Below, piece by piece: positions 21,005 through 31,807 of a DNA stretch of 64,000 nt. Position 1 is the first letter of the stretch. Each line of letters starts with the position of its first letter. Position numbers and translations under genes: made by a program. The notes beneath the pieces are model-generated. The model was not told the DNA's origin. It worked only from the letters and a program-made list of their open reading frames with translations, and made no database searches. Origin of the DNA: Phialophora verrucosa (Eukaryota > Ascomycota > Eurotiomycetes > Chaetothyriales > Herpotrichiellaceae); NCBI GenBank assembly GCA_002099365.1, contig MSED01000003.1, positions 2,046,001 to 2,110,000 of the forward strand, written 5' to 3'.

Positions 21005-23504
21005 TCAATCCCAGGCTTCGCCCCAGTCATCGTCGGTGATCGCAGGTTCTTTGGGCTTGGACGCCTCTTTCTTGATCTCCTTCTTCGCAGTCACAGAGGC
21101 TATGGTTTTGGTACTTTGAACGGCTGGTCTCTTGGAGCTTGCGCTAGTAGCTGCAACACCGGCCGACACGCTTCTCGTGGGAGCGCCGGGACGAACATTC
21201 AGAGTCGAGGCTGTGGTATTCGTCTTGACTAGACCCTTCGGCAGTGGTTTTTGCGACTTTGCCTTTGATTGCGCTGCCAGCCACCCAGCAAAATCCGGCT
21301 CGCCACCATCGTCGAAGGCGGCCGGGGGTTCAGGGGTCGACATTTTTGCGGTAGAAGGTGCGTCGAAGAAGCTATCTCCGTCATCGTCCATACTGCCCCA
21401 TGCGTCCAGGGTGTCTCCTTCCTCTTCCCAGGCGTTGTCCTGCTGATCTGGAGATGGTAACTGCGTTCTTGTTGTTTGCGAAGTTGGCACTCTCGAGGGA
21501 GTTGCCGTCATTTTCTCGCGGACAACATTGATTGTCGGGGTTGTTCGTCCAGATGCCGGCAGAGATTGTGCTTGAAGCAGACCTGCGCCGTTTGCTTGAG
21601 CTGCTGGCTCCATCTCTCCTTTCGCGGCAGCCATTTTGTTTGTAAACGATGAAATCGCCCAGCCTGCCCAGGTTGTGTCACTCTGGTTGCCTATTCTCGC
21701 TGGAGCAGCGGAAACGGCAGTGGTGGCTCCTGGTCCCTGTTCAGGCGGCAGAGCAGTCTCAGGCAAGCTCGCCGCGTATTTCCGGACTCTAGTTAGGTAT
21801 GTTTCTACGGTCTTGTTCGCCTGATCACGGACCAACTTCTCCTTATCGACCAGACTGATACATATCGCGGGTAAAAGCTTGGTGGCGCAATCGTCGTCGC
21901 TGAAGACGTCAATGGTTGCATTTAGCGCCTGCAGGGCTGCACTCCGGGCGTGCACGAAAGGATCTCTAAGTGACCGTCCGAAGGCTGCAATCAATACCTT
22001 GGATCTTGAGCCGACGCCAAGGTTCCTGGCAATCTTCCCCAAGCAGATCGTGGTATTAGTCCGAATGCCAGGTTGCTCGTCGTTGGCGGTTTTGGCCAGC
22101 AGGCGTAGCAGTTCTCCGTTGATAACTCGATCTGAGAGCTTGGTGATTACGGAAAGAACAGCTTTCACAGTCTGTTCTCGGACGATTGGAGCGCCATCGG
22201 TAAAGCCGCCAGTCATGGCAGGCCATATCTTGCCATTGACGTCTTTTTGTGGGATGCGATCGATCATGAGTGGTAAGTTGTCGAGTAAGCATACCCTCAT
22301 GGCTCGATCGGGACTGTTGAACAAGCGGATAATGACAGGCCCAAGTCGCGACTCGAACTCGTCATCAGACATTTTGAGGCCGATCTTCATGATGGCACCG
22401 AAGACACTGGGGCCTCCACCTCCAAATTCAACCGACTTCAACAGCTCCGGTAGGATCTTCATCTTGAAGAAGTCTTCCGGAAAGTCATCTGTAAGACTTT
22501 CGAGCTCCCTGCAACCGCATTAGATGCAGGATTTCAGATTTGACCGCGGTGCTTACCCGAGGAACTCGTTCCTTTCCTGTTCATTCTTCAGGCCCAGGCT
22601 GTCTGCTCCTTCGGTAATATGGATGAGAGGCGTCTCGAAGAAACCTCCAGCCTTCTTCCCCAGGTCGACAAATTGCCCAGCATTTGACCTCAACTTGGGG
22701 TTGGCGTTGATGAGCCGCCTGTAGCTTTGCACCATATCGGCAGGTATACCTCTGGGCTGCCCCAACTGATCGTTGCCCATAAAACTCCCGTTGAACGACT
22801 CGAAGACCAGGACGCCGAGCCCGTAAGCATCCGGGGCCCCCAGCGGATTCTTCTTGATAGCGGACCAGCCGCCATTGACCACCTCGGGAGGAGCATATCG
22901 ATTCGAGTCTGGTAGCAGGCTTCCATAATTGTAGATTATGGCGTCGTCCTCATTCATTGAACTGAGCACTTCGAAACCTCCCAGCTTCCACTCTCCGCTC
23001 TCACTTGTGAAGACCGACGAGACACGTACAGCGCCGTGCACTGAAGAAGCGTCGTTGTTGATGAACTTGAGTGTGGAAGACACGCTGTACAACCCCCATT
23101 TTATGGTCTCGTCGCTCAAACTCTTGCGCCTGACATGCCACCCGAGAGGAGTGACCTTTTCCGTAATGATATATATGTTCGTCTCGTTCTCGATCACGTC
23201 GATGACTCGTATCACCCCAGGATGCCGCAAGGTTCGCAATTTCCGGGCTGCATTCTTCGCTAGGGGCAATCGAGACTTATTGGCATTGATGTCGAAGTTG
23301 AACACACAGCAGGCGGAGCTGTCATCCTAAATTCATTTTAGTCAAAGACCAGCCCGTGCCGTACTGAAAGCCGCGCCGCACCTTCTTGATGCCATTGTGC
23401 ACCGTCCATATGGAATCGCCAATGTCGATTCTATCCCCGATGGTGACGGGGAAGGAGCTGGACTTAGCGATGGCAGAAGCGACAGCCGATTTGAGAAAGT
23501 CCAT
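21005..23504 (-). CDS. SCY1-like protein kinase-like (pseudokinase) with HEAT repeats
   Basis: Three exons on the minus strand, in coding order 23504-23382, 23326-22557 and 22508-21005, give 798 residues. Introns are 55 bp (donor GTGCGG) and 48 bp (donor GTAAGC). The N-terminus (SAVASAIAKSSSFPVTIGDR, then WTVHNGIKK) and LPLAKNAARKLRTLRHPGVI match the SCYL1/Cex1 kinase-like domain, which lacks normal catalytic residues: there is no HRD, and SSVHGAVRVSSVF stands where HGNLCPSSIF-type sequence is usual. HEAT-like repeats follow (MKILPELLKSVEF to about residue 560), then a disordered tail ending in DDDWGEAWD. The family acts at Golgi-ER COPI transport and in tRNA export (yeast Cex1). It is divergent from the dehydrogenase gene. 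Confidence 0.93.
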
Positions 23505-23778
23505 CGACGTTGACGCAGCTGCACTACTGAACCACAATGGACGACTTCCTCGAAGGGTGGACCAGTGCTGAATTTCATGTGAAACTGTCCTCAACTGCGG
23601 GCCATTTGACGGCGCAAGGCGGACACTGACATGGACACGAACACGCGCCTGGAAATTTCCCCGCGCTCGCTCCGGCGGCATCCCACCTTGCAGAACAGAG
23701 TAACAGCAAACACGCCCTACAGATTATATAGAGTAGTTGTCAAAACGCTTTTTTCCCAAAATCTTGAGTAGCTACAAT
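23505..23778. promoter_or_regulatory. divergent promoter region
   Basis: Only 274 bp separate the start codons of the SCY1-like gene (minus) and the dehydrogenase gene (plus), so both promoters and 5' UTRs must share this space. An A/T-rich patch with TATATAGAG lies at about 23727-23735. No factor-binding site is claimed. Confidence 0.5.
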
Positions 23779-24800
23779 ATGGCAGACCGACCACCTTCCC
23801 GGAGAATCTTCTCCTCAACCAACATGCCCAAAAGCATGGCATATCGCCCGCACGAGGGCAAGGTCGGTATCGTGACCGGCGGTTCAAGAGGTACGAATGG
23901 CTGATCAGGGCTGACACCACATTTACACGCCTCTAATCCATTGCAGGTATCGGAGCAGCCATAGCTCGCAACCTTGCCACCAAAGGATGCTCTCTTCTGC
24001 TCGTGTACACCTCCGACTCCTCCACGGAACCCACTCAAGCCCTCTGCAAAGAGCTCTCCGAAGAGAACGATATCCTCTGCGTACCAGTGCAAGCGGACCT
24101 GGCGGACCCGAGCCGAGCTGCTCCTCATATCCTAGCCACGGCGAAGAACCATTTCGCGCATCCTCGGACAGGCACATTCCAGGTGGACATCATCATCAAC
24201 AACGCCGGCATAGCAGGAAACAAGATGTTGAACGACCCGGACATGGGACCAATCGAAGAGACGCAATTTCACAAACAGTACAATGTCAACGTGCTGGCGC
24301 CGTTGTTGCTCGTCCAGGCGTGTCAGCCCTACCTTCCAAAAGATCGCTCTGGCCGGATCGTGAATGTGTCGAGTGTATCAGCTTCGATCGGGTGCGAATC
24401 ACAGTCGGTGTATGCTGGCACCAAGGCAGCTCTGGAGGCGATGACACGCGTATGGGCAAGAGAGCTGGCAGAGAACTGTACGGTCAATGCAATCAACCCA
24501 GGGCCAGTGTGGGGAGATATGTACACTCAAGCGGGAGAAAGCTTCTGGAAGACAAACCAAAAGTATGTGGACAGTGCTCCGCTCATGAACTACACGGCTG
24601 GCAATGATGCAGTCAGATCTCGTGCGGGCGGTGATCCCGAAGAATATGATAATATTGTGCTCAAGGGTATGGGTGGAAAGAGACCAGCTTTCACCGACGA
24701 GATCGCGGGGGTGGTTGGCATGCTTTGTTCCGAGGAGAGTGGCTGGACGACAGGCAGTGTGATCTGTTCAAACGGTGGCATGAAGATGTCGATAGCATGA
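23779..24800 (+). CDS. short-chain dehydrogenase/reductase
   Basis: Two exons (23779-23890 and 23947-24800) give 321 residues. The intron of 56 bp lies inside the cofactor motif, and splicing restores VTGGSRGIGAAIARNLA, the classical SDR TGxxxGIG loop. Further hallmarks are IIINNAGIAG, the catalytic Ser in VNVSSVSASIG and the YAGTK (YxxxK) active site. The C-terminal TGSVICSNGGMK is the usual last strand. An N-terminal extension of about 28 residues with Arg and Ser could be a targeting peptide, or translation may begin at an inner ATG (residue 16 or 20). The substrate is unknown, and NAD(P) use is inferred from the family. Confidence 0.93.
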
Positions 24801-25084
24801 TGAGTTGCATGAGACACTACATAGTCAGTCACGGACGAGAGATGAGTGCGTTTGAAATCAGAGCACGCGGAGCGTGCTTGCAACTCGCAAGATATCAATC
24901 TCGGGCAAGGCTGAATTGACACGGAAATGCGCGTCATTTGAACATCCGCACACGACCTTTGATCCATTACAGAACAATATCTCGATCTTGACCAGCGTCA
25001 AATACCAAGTACACAACCCCACCCAGATTTGCGCCCATCCTTCTGTCCTTGCCGCCCCTTACTCCTTCTCAGAGTCTGGTAGAC

Positions 25085-25789
25085 ATGGTCGACATCGTCC
25101 CCGTCTCGTCGTATCCCTCGCATGTCTCCCTCCTGCCCTCGATCCAACAATGTAATCTCAGCAACCTCCCGGAGAATTACTTCCTAAAGTACTACCTCTA
25201 TCACGCCCTCACATGGCCTCAACTCTCCTTCGTCGCCGTTGTACGCGGTCCCGGTTCGAAACCAGCCAAATACCCGAAAGTCGTGGGCTACGTACTCGCA
25301 AAGATGGAAGAGGATCCGCCCGACGGGGTGCAGCATGGGCATATCACGAGTTTAAGCGTCATGCGCACGCATCGACGGTTGGGCATAGCGGAGAAACTCA
25401 TGAGGATGAGCCAGAGGGCGATGGCCGAAGTGTTTAATGCCGAGTATGTCAGTTTGCACGTGAGGATGTCGAACACGGCGGCGCTGCATCTCTATCGGGA
25501 TACATTGGGCTTTGTGGTGGAAAAGGTGGAGAGCAAGTACTACGCAGACGGGGAGGATGCCTATGCGATGAAGATGGATCTCAAGCCGTTGCAGATCAAG
25601 CCCGTGCCGGAGGTGGAAGATGAAGATGAAGGCGAAGGGGTCGGGAGCTTGGGTAAGAAGGACGAGGAAGCTGAAGTGAATGGTGAGGGTGGCAAGAAGG
25701 AGAAGATGGTCAAGGTCCGGGTTGGGAGGGGGCTTGGGGTGGGCGATCTGGTGGAGCGGAACGAGGGCTCGACAAGTGCACAGTACTGA
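25085..25789 (+). CDS. N-alpha-acetyltransferase catalytic subunit (Naa10/Ard1)
   Basis: A single exon of 234 residues. The N-terminus has the NatA hallmark QQCNLSNLPENYFLKYYLYH. The GNAT acetyl-CoA loop reads MRTHRRLGIAEKLM, followed by SLHVRMSNTAALHLYRDTLG and a conserved Tyr-rich segment (VESKYYADGEDAYAMKMDL). The family acetylates N-termini of nascent chains after Met removal, together with the Naa15 partner at the ribosome, so its substrates are products of methionine aminopeptidase, also encoded in this window. The C-terminal 60 residues are acidic and Lys-rich, probably disordered. A few upstream in-frame codons exist, but the ATG at 25085 gives the family start (MVDIVP). Confidence 0.95.
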   Translation: MVDIVPVSSYPSHVSLLPSIQQCNLSNLPENYFLKYYLYHALTWPQLSFVAVVRGPGSKPAKYPKVVGYVLAKMEEDPPDGVQHGHITSLSVMRTHRRLGIAEKLMRMSQRAMAEVFNAEYVSLHVRMSNTAALHLYRDTLGFVVEKVESKYYADGEDAYAMKMDLKPLQIKPVPEVEDEDEGEGVGSLGKKDEEAEVNGEGGKKEKMVKVRVGRGLGVGDLVERNEGSTSAQY

Positions 25790-26134
25790 GCATGGCATGA
25801 TTGCAAAAGGAAGTGCACTGTTCTTTCTCATGCGGAAGCTGGCGACGACAACGATTTTCACACCCCAACGCAGCCATGGATGGACCGCGTTGACTGCATT
25901 GACTACAGAATAGCCTTCCGACGGCGACTAGAGTCGGTTGCCCATGCCTGGCTCACAGTCTTCTCTCATGGTCGGTCCTGGCAAGGGCCAACGGCAGCAA
26001 GACTGTGTACGAATTGGTCCGACACAAAACGGACATGCAAGGGGCAAAAAGTCCTTCCGCTGCACTCAAAAACGTGAAGATACCACCCATCCAATGGATA
26101 TGTTGCCTGTTTCACGCAGAAATTCGGCCAGATC
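25790..26134. other. intergenic
   Basis: 345 bp of 3' flank of the acetyltransferase gene. Nothing recognised. Confidence 0.5.
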
Positions 26135-26583
26135 CTACCTTGCAATGGCAGCCTGGTAACTCGGCAACTCCGGGTCCTCCCCAGCATTTTCCCGCTCCTT
26201 CTCACCCTCGTAGTCGCTCTCACTGTCGTCCTCGCTATCCCTGTCTCCACCACCTTCAGTCCTCGGTCGCTTGTCACCGACAACTCTCAGGTCTTCGACC
26301 TTCTCTCTGTCCTTCATCTCAAGCTGAGTCCTCATCATGGTCGTTAATCCACTTATCAACAGGTTCACTGCGCCCGGTTCGCTGGCCTGGCTTCGATGAC
26401 CGCAACGTCGGCCGCCACGGCAGCTTGAATAGCCATATTCACATTCTTGGTGGTGCCGATATGACCAACGTGCCCTGTAGGCACGGGGGCGAGAGGAGCC
26501 AGGCCTTGTGGCCGCGCAGCTGCTTCTGTGGCTTGTATACCCGCAGCACAGGCAGTAGCCGGAGTTACAGCTATTGGTGTCAT
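26135..26583 (-). CDS. possible small hypothetical protein
   Basis: A tentative two-exon gene on the minus strand (26583-26369 and 26306-26135, about 128 residues). The first part is Ala/Val/Thr-rich and looks like a true reading frame (MTPIAVTPATACAAGIQATE, and NMAIQAAVAADVAVIEARPA). The second part is a charged tail with VEDLRVVGDKRPRTEGGGDR and a run of Asp/Ser/Glu, ending PSYQAAIAR. The proposed intron has a weak GTGAAC donor, and other joins are possible. An alternative unspliced frame covers 26135-26614 but is Cys/Ser/Arg-rich and looks like a shadow. No family recognised. Confidence 0.35.
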
Positions 26584-27627
26584 CGAGTTCTCGAGGGGAG
26601 ACCGGCTCCGTCATCGCCAGCGTTGGCTTCGCATACGCAGAAGCGGCGCAGTTGGTGCGCTTGCTCCGACACATGTCGAGACTCCAGTATCTTGTGTGCT
26701 TTCGTTGGGGAGCCGTCTAGTATTAGGCCAAGTGGCTTCGTGTGCCCTCTTGTAGTACTGTACGAGGCGGTTTACCGAATGTGCTCGCGCCGTGTTGTTC
26801 GGATCAGACTGTCGATTCGCAAGGTTGCTTGTATTCAGCAGGGTGGTAGACCGCATTTTGGTGCAGATGGGGCTGAGCAATTGGATATATAAGACTGCTT
26901 TTTCTATCCCTCATCAAGTATTAGCACATCGGATAGAGGATACAAGGTCACGGGCGTAAGGCTACTGTAGCCCGGCCGCCAATGACGGCTCTGGAGGTAC
27001 ATAGGCCGGCGGACTGAGTTCCTCCGGGCGTACCCACAGAAGTAAGCCCGACAGCTTACAGCTACAATAATAGGGCTTAGTACCGAGTACATCCCCGAGC
27101 ATTGACGTCGCTGGCGTTCTTATTCAACCCGTGACCTGGCTACGTGTAGTACAAGTAAATGCGCAGGACTTGTGCCTAGCATGCATGAGCATGCCACAGA
27201 GGGAGAGAAATTGAGTGAAAGCGTGACTCGCGACGAGGAGAAAACTGCGCTCCAAGCAGCGCGCGCGATATCTTAGAATCATCACGAAAGAGCAGCCTTG
27301 CCATTTCTGCAGGACTTGTCTTCCTCATCCTCGATGCTCACCACAGAGTGGCTCCCATAGAATTCTGACGCTTGAAACCGCCGCTCTGTGCTCGGATCCG
27401 AGGGAGCGGATGGCGAAAAGTTGCGCCGTACACAGTACATGTTGCAATGATTGTGCAAGGCGCTGACACCTGGCCACCAGCAGAAGATGACGTCGGTTCG
27501 GTCGGTACAGAGTACGCACTGGTGGCTCCCAGGCTCCCCGGAGACTCATGCACGGCCGTTCGGCCGTTAGCTACGGTACGAGGTCCAAGTAAGCCCGGCG
27601 GCGCGTTAGGACGCAACGTACAAAGAG

Positions 27628-27649
27628 GTACTCGGTACATACCGAGTAC
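27628..27649. repeat. 10-bp inverted repeat
   Basis: GTACTCGGTA, a 2-bp spacer (CA), then TACCGAGTAC form a perfect hairpin-capable inverted repeat in the gene-poor stretch. Its role is unknown. Confidence 0.7.
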
Positions 27650-29205
27650 TCGCATTTCCTATGTCCGATCACTCTCGGTTATCGTAGATCTCCTGCACGG
27701 CTATTTGAGTATGCGTTTCTCAGACTCGTGCCTTTCCGCAGCTTGAGTCGCATTGGCTCACTCGGGCGCCTGCAAAGTGCGGTCGGGCCAGAGTGAAGGC
27801 CATCTGGCTGTGCAGTGTCACAGCGGGGGCCTGCACTGATTCTCTTGCACGGCACGCCCAAGAACAGCTGGTACTGGTACGTACAAGGTGTTGCCTTTGC
27901 TGACGGAGCACTTCTCCCAGGTGACGCCTGAATTGCGGGGAATCGGATGTAGGTCACTCACCGACCTTGGTCATTCCCGGACTCTTCGATCAATATCTTC
28001 ATTCGAGATCGATGGCAGGGATGTATTCGGACGAACCCTCCACGACCAACGGGTCATGATTGGAGAGCCAACGCCGATGACTCGACGAGTTGATGCCCCA
28101 GCTAGGTCACCAGCAATACCACGTGCAGTGCGAAGACCGAGGTGTCGAATATGCCTATGCCCTTGCCAGCATCCCACAGGAACTTACCAACTGTTTTTCC
28201 CTGTTCACGTGCGAAGATATGCAGATGCCGCCACAAGGGGGCATCATTGACCATAAGGGACCGTTCCGCCGATGACCCGGATGATATATCTATTGCCGTC
28301 GCAATGGAGCCACGTTCGTATGTCGCGACTAGTATCCAGGAGCTCCAAAGGCACGGATCTATCTTGCCGGACGTCTTGGAATTGGTTTTCGACAAATCCT
28401 GACTTATACCCTGCCTAGCATCCCAGCACAACCAGAGATGGTATCACTCTTGCTCGATTCCGGAGCTGATCTGATCAAAGGCTGCGCCAGCACGACGATG
28501 ATCCACGAACAGCCTAGCACTTGGCGCGGTCAGTGATGCTCGAAATAGGTCAGTCGGTATGGTTCGATATCGATGAACCCCTTCAATCTCCCATGGTTCC
28601 AGACACAGGCTGGGAGTAGCAAGCTTTGCATCCACAAGGAGGCTGACATTAACGTCAAGGTTGAGACAATACCTTGCCAGACGACGGATGAGTGAGTTTC
28701 GACTACGTCATCACTACTTGCCATGCTGGATGGGTCAAGTGGGAGGTTTCGGCCAGTCCTACCGCAGAACCAGGAACGAGTCCGTCCTAGCCCTCCCAAT
28801 CTCAGGGTTAGGGTAAAGGGGCTGTTGCATTACAAAAAGGAAAGAAACGCAAGACCGGAGGAGCAAATGGAACAGGGTGCTCTTCTCTAGAGGCAGGATA
28901 TCTCTCCAGAGATGGCGGAGCAAGAGCTAGCCAGCGACACAGAAGCCATGTCCAACTCTGCTTCCGGGACAACTCATTCTAACCGCTTGCACGGGATAGC
29001 GATGTATGGGATCTATCCCTTCATGCCCTGCAAGGTCACATCCGGGACTGCCGCATGCCACGGAATAGATCTGAAGCAGTACGCCGGCTCGCAATCCCGC
29101 GAATCCTGACCGGCACTGATACGGGTAGCAGAGATTCGAAGTTGATGAGGCTATGGACCCCTAAGTCTTTGGGATGTACTGTAAGTTACAGGAAGCACCC
29201 GAGGA

Positions 29206-29223
29206 GTACGGAGTACTCCGTAC
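29206..29223. repeat. perfect 18-bp palindrome
   Basis: GTACGGAGTACTCCGTAC is a perfect palindrome. Partial copies of the TACGGAGTAC core recur in the region (for example CAGTACGGAGGAC near 29360 and ACTCCGTACAC near 31500). Confidence 0.75.
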
Positions 29224-30084
29224 AGCACCAACTGTCCCCTACTGTACGTCTGGCCTGGCCCAAGACCCTGGCTCGCTGCTTAATGTACTACGTGTGTAGC
29301 GGTGGAAGTACTGTAAGCCACACCCATACTTAACCGAACAATCGACGTGTCGATCGACCAGTACGGAGGACATGCGTCTACTCTTGGAAAGCAACAGTAC
29401 GCGGTGAAAGGCACTGACTACACAGCACGTACTCTTGAGGCTCTGGTAAAGGGAGGAGATAACAAGGCACAGCATACAGTACAGTCAGTACCCAGACACC
29501 TACGCCAGACTACGACGAGAACGGCGTACAGTATGTCCTATACGAGTACATCACGTTAAGCTTGAGTTTTGCCTGTACTGTGATTAAGCATGCGAGTAAC
29601 CACCCAAGACTGCCGGGGGTGCCCGACGCCCAGGAGCATCACAGCACCCAGTATGTAGTACCGCGTCATGTCGTCGGATCATCACCGCAATCTCACCACC
29701 ACCGCAGCCTGTGAGAGTAAAATACCGTATCATACCGTATTGCGCCCGCAATGTCATGTCACGTCAGTTCACTCTCTCGAATGACACGCCACGGCGGAGT
29801 ATTTCCGGATCCTGCGCCACTACATACTTACACTGCAGGTCACGCACGGTACAGTATGATGTGATGGGATGCAGGGTGTGTACTGTATGTTATGTTGGAT
29901 GCCGTCGGCCCCTTCCGGGCTTATGAATTTGCGGGATGGTGGTGTGTATTCGAGTGTGCGCCATTTTCCAGGCCGCCGTGGTATGACCTTGTGAGTAGAT
30001 CACTGGAAGTGCTATCACACCACGGTGACGTGACGGGCTAGGTCTACAGTGGTGTGTTGTAGGATGTCAGATCTACACACGCAT

Positions 30085-30100
30085 ACACACACACACACAC
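30085..30100. repeat. (AC)8 microsatellite
   Basis: A run of eight AC units, flanked by further imperfect ACAC. A simple-sequence repeat with no inferred function. Confidence 0.8.
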
Positions 30101-30436
30101 GTAGACATACGCAATGGGCGGTCGGGAGTGGACAGTACAAAAGGTGGGTTCGCGAAAAGGACGGCTTCGAGTGCCTGAAATAAATCATACATATTCAGGA
30201 TCGAATTCAATTCGTATTCCTTCCAGTCCCCCACACCAAGGAAGCAGAGAGAGAAACGAAACACATTGAACAGAAAGGAACTCCAATCAATCACTCGGCA
30301 TTCATCCACAGAATAGAAGGTATCGACAACAAGTTCGTTCGGAGCATATCAAAACCATCACATACCGACCAACCACTCCATCACCAACAACACCCAACCA
30401 AGCATTTTCTTCCTAACGCATTCCACCTCCACCAAT

Positions 30437-30622
30437 ATGAGCAGCATCCGAGCTTGGAGACCATCGGCCATCCCAGCCTCCACACACCATCTTCAATTCG
30501 CGGGCTTCTTCTCCACATTCCTCATCCCCCTAGGCGTCTTTATGTACGCGGTCCGAGACCCAGCCAGCGTTGCCGAAGCGAAGAGAAGGTCGGAACGGCG
30601 GCGGATTGGATCATCCAAATAG
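30437..30622 (+). CDS. small single-pass membrane protein
   Basis: A 61-residue frame with one clear membrane span (FAGFFSTFLIPLGVFMYAV) followed by a basic tail (EAKRRSERRRIG). The ATG is preceded by a long CA-rich, ATG-poor leader typical of fungal 5' UTRs, which supports translation. The layout (short N-tail, one helix, positive C-tail) resembles small mitochondrial or ER membrane subunits, but I cannot name a family. The neighbouring DNA on the left is gene-poor. Confidence 0.55.
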   Translation: MSSIRAWRPSAIPASTHHLQFAGFFSTFLIPLGVFMYAVRDPASVAEAKRRSERRRIGSSK

Positions 30623-31807
30623 AAGGGGGACAAGAGTTCGAAACGAAAGCCAGGTCGTGTCATCTTCATCTTTCAACCACTGAAAGACTGCCAGGGACAA
30701 CGACGCATGACAACAATGGCGTCGGTGGGCCATGGCGGGGTGTTTTGAAATAGATGGAGGGAAGGGCAAGAGCACCCACGCAAAACACGTTGATCACCAC
30801 CAGCCAAATGTAAGATATACAGAGACAAGCGCAAGGGCAAGCATCCAGTATGAGAAGAGAGCGGGCCGAAAAGTCGCAGCTAAGAAGGAGCCTTTTAATA
30901 GACAATACCAATGTCATTGTCCATTGTTTCATCCTCAAGAGGGAGTCCAGCAGAGTCCTAGGGTTCAATATCGAACGTTCCAAGTCGTCAACCTCCATGG
31001 TATCAAGTATGTGACTTGTATCACGCCACCATTGCATCCCTTTCTTGTCCTCGTGTTCGCTGGACAGGCGTCGATTTACAGGGCTGTGGCGGCGGCGAAG
31101 GTTGGAGGCCTACTGTGTATATGTGTGTGTGCGTGCGTAGTCCATTCTCATGGTCTGTATGTGTAGTATGTACACGGTGTGGGTGTAGTATTGCCGCCCT
31201 GCCGACTGGCCAAATGGAATCCAGGCCAGTGTTGCCACGAGCTAGACTTGGACGATGCGTGCACAACCCACAGGCGAAACGGCTCTGAATATTTATGTTT
31301 ATCGTGACACATGCATACCTTATATGTCGACGTCGAGATGTTGAAGGTGAAAATGTATTATTACTAGTTAGACGTTGGGGTGAAAAAAGGTCAGCCAAGC
31401 AGGAATGAAGCGCGGTAGAGCACAGGACCATCGAAGCAGAGAACCTGACACGCTATAGAGGTGGTGCTTCTCCGTAGCCAGGCTTCCGCCGCGTAGGATA
31501 CTCCGTACACGCCTAGACATGAGGTCGACAACGTCTACTTCGCTGTACGGAGCGGGGTTTGCTCGAATCCAGGTTGCAGCAACACACAGCATGTTGAATC
31601 ATCGACACTCCCACTACCATACATTGGCGACCCATGTCCTGTGTTCTGTGGTCTGTGGTCTGCGGTCTGCGGACCGTGGAATCGATGTCTCCTCGAACTC
31701 CAACAAATGCATCGAGGCTCGCAGCGCTAGAGATGGAAAAGACCAAAAGATGATTCTGATTCCGATTGATTCCTTGAAACCTCAAAGCTCGTCACTCGTC
31801 GTTAATG
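30623..31807. other. intergenic
   Basis: About 1.2 kb of 3' flank shared by the small membrane protein gene (plus) and the RD-repeat gene (minus). It includes TGTG-rich patches at about 31115-31180 and a CTGTGGTCTGTGGTCTGCGG repeat near 31648-31667. Short frames have no motif. Confidence 0.5.

Larger units (their letters stand above)
26584..30436. other. gene-poor stretch with GTAC-rich palindromes
   Basis: Nearly 4 kb without a convincing gene. Short frames on both strands have no motifs; the stretch around 28440-28530 has a few ankyrin-like residues (SLLLDSGADLIKG) but nothing more. GTAC is strikingly frequent from about 27400 to 29600, including two perfect inverted repeats listed separately. 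An (AC)8 run lies at 30085-30100. The far right end, rich in CAACAA/CCAACC, looks like the 5' leader of the small gene at 30437. It may be degraded repeat or former genic DNA. Confidence 0.55.

Noticed and set aside
28142..28530. Ankyrin-like residues in the gene desert
   Set aside because: A single phrase (SLLLDSGADLIKG) and a helical patch are not enough for an ankyrin repeat. Flanking frames are broken.
28545..28580. Possible tRNA B-box (GGTTCGATATCG)
   Set aside because: No matching A-box or foldable acceptor stem at the right distance was found.
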